From Botryotinia globosa (Eukaryota; Ascomycota; Leotiomycetes; Helotiales; Sclerotiniaceae): a DNA stretch of 64,000 nt. The stretch lies in NCBI GenBank assembly GCA_014898425.1, contig RCSZ01000013.1, positions 1,543,501-1,607,500 of the forward strand, written 5' to 3'. Below are positions 63,497 through 64,000 of this stretch, in pieces (within the stretch, counting starts at the first letter, position 1; each line of letters begins with the position of its first letter). Below the pieces are notes generated by a model. The model did no database searches, was not told where the DNA came from, and worked only from the letters and a program-made list of their open reading frames with translations. A program made the position numbers and the translations under genes.

Positions 63497-64000
63497 GGTT
63501 GATCTGAAAGTACATCCAAGAGAATGCTGTATTATATTTACGATGATAGTTTGAAGTCATGTTTGTACAACCTTTGCGGCTGACCACAGCCGCACAGAGC
63601 CATAAACGCCACAATACCCTATTGGTTGATAAACGCCGCAAGACTGCCATAATCATAATAGCAGGAATGAAGGACATATTCAAATCCTTAAGCTAAGAAA
63701 TATATCCTCTAAAGTTCTTTTTGAGGGCAAGTTCGCACTTCAAAACTACCATGCCCGGAGCCTTACACATTACGAGTACTCCAGAGTAGCTGAACGAGAT
63801 AAGTTTGGTTCCCGAGGTGAAAGGGGGTTACGCAGGAGAGGTCAGCAAGAGGGTGATGATAAGTGGGGCGAATGGAAGGAAAGATAAGAAGGAGTTTGGC
63901 AACAGACAGGGCTAACATGAGATTAAATTTCTTCAACGGAAGTATTTATGGAGTGGGTGAATATATGCTGCGCATTTGCAAGAGATAGGGGACTTTATTG
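63497..64000. other. Intergenic region at the right edge
   Basis: Upstream of the HET gene. No coding signal was found. The promoter of that gene must lie here. Confidence 0.45.

Overview
The window comes from a filamentous ascomycete. Genes carry short introns, mostly about 45-75 nt, with GT...AG ends and CTAAC/CTGAC-like branch sites. The content is fungal: SSD1, GLE1, NADP-glutamate dehydrogenase, a STRIPAK Far11/HAM-2 subunit, Zn2Cys6 and HET-domain proteins, DUF3433 proteins and secreted glycoside hydrolases. Codon use and gene content suggest Leotiomycetes (Botrytis/Sclerotinia-like), but this is an inference and no search was run.

Layout. 0.5-5 kb: SSD1 on the minus strand, with a long repeat-bearing upstream region to 8.4 kb. 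8.4-10.2 kb: GLE1. 12.3-14.7 kb: a DUF3433 membrane-protein gene carrying two frame breaks. 15.4-17.3 kb: a small SH3-less LSB1-like gene divergent from an aldo-keto reductase. 19.2-20.7 kb: NADP-GDH. 22.7-23.8 kb: a secreted GH16 glucanase. 25.2-26.1 kb: a 3-beta-HSD/Erg26-like pseudogene. 26.4-28.7 kb: a Zn2Cys6 regulator. 29.2-30.8 kb: a DOMON/cytochrome b561 protein. 32.3-33.8 kb: a J-domain protein and a small hypothetical gene. 34.5-35.8 kb: a class 1A-type dihydroorotate dehydrogenase. 36.2-37.9 kb: a divergent DNA-alkylation pair, an alkyltransferase-like protein and an Ada-type regulator. 39.2-40.2 kb: a thaumatin-like secreted protein. 43.6-47.8 kb: a pepsin-fold membrane protein divergent from a GH47 mannosidase. 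49.0-52.3 kb: the Far11/HAM-2 homologue. 52.3-58.9 kb: a gene desert holding a degenerate repeated motif array and an AT-rich foldback element. 59.0-60.6 kb: a polytopic membrane protein. 62.3-63.5 kb: a HET-domain protein.

Most genes are independent housekeeping or accessory loci, not a cluster. The clearest functional linkage is the head-to-head alkyltransferase-like and Ada-type pair. The most unexplained structure is the array of roughly 17 degenerate copies of a ~28-bp motif at 52.6-54.8 kb, followed 2.7 kb later by an 818-bp AT-rich inverted-repeat element with a possible target-site duplication. Exon boundaries below were derived by eye from reading frame and splice consensus, and were checked for phase across each joined gene.
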